A stretch of DNA of 64,000 nt, from positions 27,413,259 through 27,477,258 of the forward strand of contig OW203770.1 of assembly GCA_934045905.1 (NCBI GenBank), written 5' to 3'. This DNA comes from Leuctra nigra. Taxonomy: Eukaryota > Arthropoda > Insecta > Plecoptera > Leuctridae. The notes beneath the pieces were generated by a model. That model worked only from the letters and a program-made list of their open reading frames with translations, made no database searches and had not been told where the DNA came from. Made by a program: the position numbers and the translations under genes. Of the stretch, positions 57,386 to 64,000 are shown in pieces; positions within the stretch are counted from its first letter, which is position 1, and every line of letters begins with the position of its first letter.

Positions 57386-57954
57386 TTATCTTTATCATTA
57401 ATGCTTCCTAATATTAATTTATTTAAAATAAATCACCTATGTACATAATATTTAAAATTAATACATTTTTGTAAATGGCGATCATCTTTGCCAATTGAAA
57501 TTTGATGGACTGCGGAGGCATCTGGCGCGCTAAGAGCTTGTTCTGAAACTCGCTGTCAAATCGAACGGTGCAAATTGGTGCAAGAGATCTGACAAAAAGG
57601 TCTTGTAGAGAATGAATTGTTCTTTAAAATGCATTAAGCTTCGCAGTGACCATCGATGACCTGTAAAAGTTGGAGATTACAAAAAAAGTCGTGAATTTAA
57701 TTTTTTATTAAAAAATTTACAGCCATTTTCTATCCAAGATTTCTGCTGCACCGAATCATATAAATTAGTAAAACAAAAAAGGAATATTGATGTTAAATGT
57801 GTGCTCTAAAGGATGGTATAACATTTGTCTCGATATTGTACCGCCGAGGACCGAAACGGGCAGATGCGACAGCATGGTTTTTAGAGCGCGCCAACTTCGA
57901 TGTCGCTGTACGCTAATAGTCGGACTTTGAAGAGTTGTAAGAGGAGAAAGGATT
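57386..57954. other. Unannotated, no gene seen
   Basis: No coding, RNA or repeat signal recognised. Confidence 0.5.
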
Positions 57955-58790
57955 TATACTAGGAAAACGCTCTGTGTAACGCGTTGATGAGCGAGCACCG
58001 ACACGCGCAACATCGCCAATCGAGCACGATCCATTAATCAAAGATAACTAACTATATATAATTACTGGTTTTCATCGCAACTTTCCCTTAACATTCTGGA
58101 AAAAAATTAATAACAGATCAATGTAGTACGATGAATTTAATAGTACTTCTCCATCAATCTCTGTGAATAGATATTCAAAACAATTAAAATATAAATAAGT
58201 CTGTAAATTCTTGACCGATTGGGCTGGAAATGTGTACAATATGAGACGTTACATTGTGCTATCTAATCGAAACGTTGCTTCTAACATAACTGTGATACAC
58301 GATCCATATTCAAAAAAATATATAATACCTATAGGTACATAATAATATACATCCCTTATGAATTGCAATATAACCCACACAATCAACAAGAATAATGATC
58401 TTCATTGAAACTGAAAATTGCCATCCATACACTTTGGTACATAAATAAAACAATCCAGAAAGCAATGGAATTTCCCAATACCATCAATTCTGACAGTTGC
58501 AAACATTGGAAATTGTCAATTAATGCATAAGTTATCTAATGGTTGGGCTGAAAACTTGTAAAATAAGATAAAATGGTAGTCTTAATGTCCATGCAAAATG
58601 TGAACTTTAACGGAACATTTTGATTTTCGACCAATCAGGAGATATTTTAATTTTTGAACCAATCAAATGACAGCTCTCAAAAACTATACACGATTAAGTT
58701 AGAATGATATTAGTGTGTGTGCAAAATTTCAGCTCGATCGGAAGAAAATTGTGGCCTGTGCCGTCGGGCCAAACAAACAAACACAAAAAC
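57955..58790 (+). repeat. Further copy of the 'AACGCGTTGATGAGCGAG' repeat
   Basis: Begins ACTAGGAAAACGCTCTGTGT and ends near CAAAATTTCAGCTCGATCGG followed by an ACAAACAAAC-rich tail. The order resembles 33640-34350 but is diverged. Family unassigned. Confidence 0.65.
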
Positions 58791-58864
58791 AAAAAAAAAC
58801 AGAGAAAGTGTCCAAAGTGCAGAATGGAGACGCTCGCTACGCTCGCTCAAAAATGCAACAAATG

Positions 58865-60450
58865 TATGTTTTCCTGTGCCTCTGAAGTGTCGAGTATCTA
58901 TATAGTAATACCTTTAGTAATATGTTTCATTCGAATTTATTTTTCACATTCTGCGCGCGTTTTGAGCTGTTTCGAACAAGTGTGCGTCAGTCGTAACGCA
59001 ACTTCCAAAATCCATTGTATCGTTAAAACTGTTCATTAAAAGTATTGGCATCCTGCGTGAGAAAAGGTTGCCATAGTGACCTACATAAAAGTATAGGGAA
59101 TAAACAAATCAGACAGATGCATTCCAAAGTTCATATTTAGAGTGATTACTTGTGAAAGAAAGATATTTAAGTAAGTACAAGTTAATAATAATAAGCAATA
59201 TTTATCCATACACATATTCAAGTTAAATATTCATCTGATATATATGATTATTATCTATAATTTATAGCTTTGACGCATTTTCCCTACCCTCTCAACCTCC
59301 ATTTTTCTACCTCTGTGACGTCACGAGCAGGATTCCTATAGGATAGGATATTTTAGTGTGGAAGGTGCTTTGCAGTCTTCACCTGGTCGTCTGCAAACAG
59401 TGTGAAGGTCGCTATTTACCTCGATGTTTATACCCCTGCATTTCCTCTTCCATTGCAACAGTTCTTAATTAATGTTAACCTTGAAGAGTGTGGGTGACAG
59501 ACAACATCATTGTCCCAATCCATTTGATGTTGAAACTGGGCATGATAACTCCTTGCCACTTTTCACCCCAATTTCTTAGTAATGAAATTGGTCTTAGTGA
59601 ACTTGGTTAGTAATGAATCTTAGTGGTGCTAATATACTTGGTACTATAATACTTGTGTTCTCCAAGACAAGGAAGAGGTTTTTCAAGGGTACAGTATCTT
59701 AGGCTTTTTCGAGATTTATATATAAAATGAGTATTCATGTTCCTTGCTAGCAGTTTGCATAGCTACCTGTTTACATAGCTTCTTAAATTTCCAAGTCTAC
59801 GTAACACCCCTGTCTGCGTCGTAATCGACTCACCTCTCTGCGAGCCCGACCCCCGCCCACCCCCACCCACCCCCACCCACCCCGTCTATTAAGTCATCCG
59901 CAACAAGTAGATCGTAATTCCTAGCTGGATGTCACTCAGCAACTCGTGTTGTTCAAATAAACAAGTATAAATCTCTGTAACTTATGTTTGTGAGCCTCGT
60001 TCAAATGACGGAAGAAACTGTCATGTAAAACATTCACATATGTTCATTATTTACACTGCATTTCAAAGGTATGTTTTAATAGTCAAATTTGTAATTTGAT
60101 TGAGCGAGCGAAGAGAGCGACTCCTTTTGATTCTTTAGACACGGACCTTATTTTTTGCTGCTAACTGGAGCAAAAAATGTCGCTACAATAAATGTGGTGA
60201 CAACCGTTTCTGTTTGCACCTAATTTTATTAAAATCCGTTAATTTTTTTAAATTTAAATAAATATCTCCAGATAGGTTGTAAAGTGAAAATGGTCTTCGT
60301 TAAATCTGATCAAACTCATATTTGGCATGATCATTAAGACCAACAATGGCTCTTCTTTAACTAATTTCCACTTTAATCAGTTTGCAACGTATGCACTTAT
60401 TGCCTAGTTTAATAACTGTCAGAAATGAAGTATCGAAATGACTGTTTTTC
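58865..60450 (+). repeat. Third, diverged copy of the duplication unit
   Basis: Patchily matches 5515-6660: a CTCTGAAGTGTC-AG block, CACATTCTGCGCGCGTTTTG, the RT remnant at 59340-59720 (minus, LLFADDQ region partly deleted), CAAATAATG-like and ACTGTCAGAAATGAAG blocks. It is much more diverged than A versus B, with insertions such as a C-rich CCCACCC tract at about 59850-59885. Confidence 0.8.
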
Positions 60451-61254
60451 CACAGTACATACAATAATAATGCTTCTGAGTGGGTGTTATTAAGCGAGCA
60501 GAGCGAGAAACTCTACTTAAAACTATGGGTCGAATCTCTTCTTTCATTTTTTTGTTTATTTGTGTTTTTCGCATTACATTTTAAACGAAGAAACGCATCT
60601 GGTCTATTTTTCCACAAAAGATTCATTACTATCCAATGCAGAAGTCTAATGATTTCCAGCAAAATCGTTATATTTCTTTCATCGGAAACTTGATTTGCAG
60701 TTTGTACTTATCTTAGCAATATGAAAGAAACTTAATTCCGTTTGCCAATAAAACTGGAATCGTTTGATCGATCACCACCAAATTTTGCATGGTCGTTGGT
60801 ACCAGCATTATTTGTGTTTTTTTGACAAATCTGTAATGATTTTCTAGAGTAATCGACAAGTTACTGTATTTTATGCTTAATTTAAAATATATGTCAAAAT
60901 GTACCAATCAAAACATTCATATTTTATCACTGCCTCTCTGATCAGCCTTGATGAATGCAAGTAAGATCAAGGTCTACTAAATAATTTAGTAATTCTTTAG
61001 GTTTAGAAATTTGAAGAACCGTAAACGGTCTTACTTCTTACTTAATCTTACTCAATCTTACTTACAAGTAAGATTATTAACTCCCAAACGTCCCAGTCTC
61101 TCTGGCCCAACGGCAGCAACTGGCAAGGCAAAGTTGAATGGTCACCCATCCAACCTCAGACCGTGCTCAATGTTGCTTAACCTCGATTATCTGACGAGAA
61201 CCGAGGTATCCGACACACCAGCCGTGTCTTACTGTGTTGTGATATGTTATAAAA
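60451..61254. other. No gene seen
   Basis: AT-rich. Short direct repeats CTTACTTAATCTTACTCAAT at about 61030-61075. The open frames at 60484-60693 and 61011-61271 have no recognisable domain. Confidence 0.5.
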
Positions 61255-61465
61255 GAATAACGAGCCAATGAATGTAGATCTGTTGGCACGTTAAGGTAGG
61301 CCAGACTACTTTATTGATCGTGTTGGTTCTGACGTGATGCGCGCCCGGGTAAAGCTTGTTGCTAGGTAACAAGGTGGCTGGGGGTGGGGAGGGGGGTCGC
61401 ATCGATCCATGCAGCTCGGCGTCTGGTGTTAAAATGCCTGAGTAGCAATTGTCTTCATCCTATCG
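61255..61465 (+). repeat. Third copy of the 12685-12890 segment
   Basis: GAGCCAATGAATGTAGAT, TGTTGGCACGTTAAGGTAGG, TGATGCGCGCCCGGGTAAAG and CTGAGTAGCAATTGTCTTC match 12690-12890 and 50790-50990. The HINE-like unit that follows in A and B is absent here. Confidence 0.9.
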
Positions 61466-61544
61466 ACATAAGTTACCTGAGGGTAAACTCCTTACATCGT
61501 TCATGTGTAGTTATTCAAGACCGAATATGAAGCATGTTAACTAC

Positions 61545-61925
61545 CTATTGAGTCGTTCTGTATCAACTCAACCAAAAAAATCGAAAAATTAAATTTTATC
61601 ACTCCAAATTTGCTAATAATATGTGTATATACTACCCCAAACAATGCAACTCAAACCTCTTTCAGGATTTTTCCATTTTCGTTATACTTTTTTACTTACA
61701 GGGCGCCAAAATAGACCCAAAAGCTTACTTCTTAGATAATTGAGCGTTAGACAACATTTAAAATCTTTTTACTTGTTCCACTTAGAACGATGATTTTTTT
61801 TTACTGCTGATAGCTCTTTAAACAGACTTTATTAATATTTATGTACGAAAAAAATTTTTTTTTTTACGAAGTTTTTAAGTACATAATTTTTAATTACCTC
61901 CTGACTAAAATTAGTATTGTTTATT
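61545..61925. repeat. Inverted counterpart of 1-400
   Basis: See the entry at 1-400. It is followed by a related foldback repeat. Confidence 0.75.
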
Positions 61926-61984
61926 TTTTTTCTGTAAGACCTCTGATATGTTTTGGTAATGCTCAGAAAGTTTCAACATGGTAC

Positions 61985-62610
61985 TAGTATCAGTTTGGGA
62001 AATAACCAAAAAATTAACCAAAATCTTACTTTTTGGATAATTGAGCGTTAGACAACATTTAATATTTTTTTACTCGTTCCACTTAGAACGTTTTTTTTTT
62101 AAGAGCTGATAGCTCTTAAAACAGACTTTTTAAAAAATATTAATGCATTTTTATTTTTTTTATGTAAGACCTCTGACATGTTCTTGTTATGCTCAGAATG
62201 TTTCAGGATGGTACTCGTATTGGTATGGGAAATAAAAATTATTTACGAATGTCATATCAGAAATTCTTATTTAATCGTGCATTTTAACATTGATATGCCC
62301 ATTTTCTTCCACTTGTGACCAGTTCCATCCTGAAACTTTCTGAGCAGAACAAGAACAAATCAGAGGTATTACAGAAAAATAATAAAATAAATAAAAAATA
62401 CTATTTTTTTCGGGAGGTAATTACATTTTTTTACAAAAAAAAATTTACATTTTTTTATTCTTTATCCAGACACAAATATTTTAAAATTCTGTTTCAAGAG
62501 TTAAAAAAAACATCGTTCTAAGAGGAACGAGTAAAAAAATAATAAATATTGTCTAACGCTTAATTATCCAAAAAGTAAGATTTTGGGTCATTTTTTATAT
62601 TTCCCAGACT
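61985..62610. repeat. Large imperfect foldback
   Basis: TCAGTTTGGGAAAT, then CAAAATCTTACTTTTTGGAT and GAGCGTTAGACAA, are repeated inverted at 62510-62612. Each arm is about 280-320 bp and includes GTAAGACCTCTGA-type and TTTCTGAGCA-type blocks. Related to 61680-61900, so this is a foldback member of the same repeat family. Confidence 0.7.
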
Positions 62611-62620
62611 GATTCTTAGG

Positions 62621-62708
62621 TCGGTGACAGGCAAAGATGAACCCCCGCTAGCATGGGCCGGCCTATACCTGGCAATGCTAAACAGGGTTCATCTTTGCCT
62701 GTCACCGA
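62621..62708. mobile_element. 88-bp miniature TIR element
   Basis: TCGGTGACAGGCAAAGATGA and its inverted partner form 24-bp ends around a 40-bp core with CGCTAGCATGGGCCGGCCTA and TACCTGGCAATGC. Both ends and core edges match the 652-bp element at 7404-8055, so this looks like an internal-deletion derivative. Confidence 0.8.
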
Positions 62709-62750
62709 CAGATCCATCTTGGAACTTTCTGAGCATGACAAAAACATATA

Positions 62751-64000
62751 ATCTAGTGGAGCGGTCGCTCCACCCAGCCAAGTCGTACTGTACACTCACA
62801 CTCACTCAACATACCGTAAATGCCTAATAAAATGAGGAGCCAGACCAACTACTTTTACTGTAAGCAACAACATGGCATTTTCGGCCTACTGGATCATAAA
62901 ATTGGAAAATCTCACATTGTTGTAAAATATCTTAATTTTGAGCTATGGCCCACCCCACCACATATACCAAATTTGGGAACAATAGGCTATACCATTTGCG
63001 AGCTAGAGGGCCGAGAAAACAGTGAAATTACACCACTTTGATCTTTAGATGATGATTCAGATGATATCAGGAAACACCGCTATCACCGCCACAGCCTAAA
63101 CGGCTTAGCCGATCGTTCTGAAATTTTTACCACATGTGCACTTTTGGCGTCTGAGGTGCCTTTTTATAAAACCAACCGGTAGTCGCCATTTTGAAACCGG
63201 AAGTGACGTCATATCTCGAAAACGGCTAAACCGATCGGAATGAAACTAGCGCCAAATGATTCAGACGGTCGTCTATATGGAATATCAGTAGTTAAAGTAG
63301 AGATGTATATTACCGAAACCGGAAATGACGTCATGAAAATGAAGATCTAGATTTTAATGACCTCTTACTACAATAACTACATATTCAGAAGGCTTATAAT
63401 GATACATAACATTTATAGAAATAAATTCTAGGTGGCAGTTATTTCAGTCGCCATTTTGAAAACCGGAAGTGATACCATATCTCGAAAACGGCTGGACTGA
63501 TTGGAACGAAGCTTTCGCAATTCTTCATGGAATATCACTTTAAGCTTAGGTATGTTGAGCACCAAACACAATTTTTCGTATTAACCAATTCGGAAATGGC
63601 GTATTTTTTAAAAGTATTTAGTCATTGTTGCTCCGATGTGTGTTACAAGTTGTGTAAATAAACTAAAAAAATAAGTGATATCCCCATAAAAAAACACACC
63701 GTTTAAAAATACCAGCCAAGTCTCTTCAACTATAAAAAAAATAGAATAAATATAAAAATTCAGCACTTAAAAGTAGTGATATCAAAAAATGAGCCAAGTC
63801 AAAACTTAATTTTAAAAACCAAAATATAATTGGCGCATCGTTTTTAAGGGCATTATAGGTATATTATATATAATTAGGTAGGTACATTTGATTTTTGGCA
63901 TATGCTTCTATACTATTTATATACACGATGCGCCAAGTATATTTTGGTTTTTAAAATTAAGTTTTGACTTGGCTCATTTTTTGATATCACTACTTTTCAG
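62751..64000 (-). repeat. HINE-like unit, reverse orientation, running off the window
   Basis: Starts ATCTAGTGGAGCGGTCGC with an intact hairpin, then CCAGCCAAGTC and inverted 3' blocks. Modules lie near 63198 (CCGGAAGTGACGTCAT), 63325 (CCGGAAATGACGTCAT) and 63463 (CCGGAAGTGATACC). The foldback starts at about 63686 (CCCCATAAAAAAACACACCG) and its return arm from 63923 is still incomplete at 64000. Confidence 0.88.

Overview
This is a eukaryotic, intron-containing, AT-rich window made almost entirely of transposable elements and their wreckage. I see no confident single-copy host gene, rRNA, tRNA, CRISPR array or operon. The element mix is a Dong/R4-clade LINE in a TAA microsatellite, endonuclease-RT LINEs of the kind often annotated as 'craniofacial development protein 2-like', a FLYWCH-domain Mutator-like transposon (MULE), piggyBac, hAT and mariner derivatives, and a Gypsy fragment with a tRNA-Trp-type primer binding site. 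It points to an arthropod, probably an insect; the species cannot be read from the sequence.

Layout. The backbone is a large direct segmental duplication. Copy A runs 1793-34768 and copy B 39050-56089, roughly 1% diverged where I compared them by eye. Copy A carries 17.4 kb (16150-33589) that copy B lacks. The spacer (34769-39049) holds repeat fragments and a nearly intact minus-strand LINE (35719-39049). A third, older and patchy copy lies at about 58865-61465. Beyond copy B, a truncated Gypsy element (56090-57385) starts exactly where the A/B homology stops.

The extra 17.4 kb of copy A is a stack of nested insertions whose order can be read from target-site duplications. (1) A decayed LINE (15110-18465) ends in a (TAA)n tail. 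(2) A Dong/R4 LINE (about 18600-33590) inserted in that tail. (3) A 7567-bp MULE (18939-26505; 11-bp target duplication) landed on the Dong start codon, and a hAT-like element (28558-30313) landed in its reverse-transcriptase region, itself holding a nested hAT (28920-29971; 8-bp duplication). (4) About 600 bp at the hAT/Dong junction was tandemly duplicated. (5) A piggyBac derivative (30673-31743; TTAA) entered only one of the two duplicates. The MULE also contains a unit of another repeat family (23125-26037).

The MULE carries the best gene in the window: a four-exon transposase (21019-22724) with canonical splice sites, a FLYWCH zinc finger, a DDE triad and an upstream TATA/initiator pair. 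Its 440-bp terminal inverted repeats are arrays of near-palindromes.

The commonest repeat is a family with asymmetric ends (a 5' foldback, a 3' hairpin followed by CTAGAT, and shared subterminal CAGCCAAGTC inverted motifs), resembling non-autonomous Helentron/HINE elements. Its body carries many copies of a module combining TGACGTCA (CRE), ACTTCCGG (ETS) and AAAATGGCGGC (YY1/Pho) motifs.
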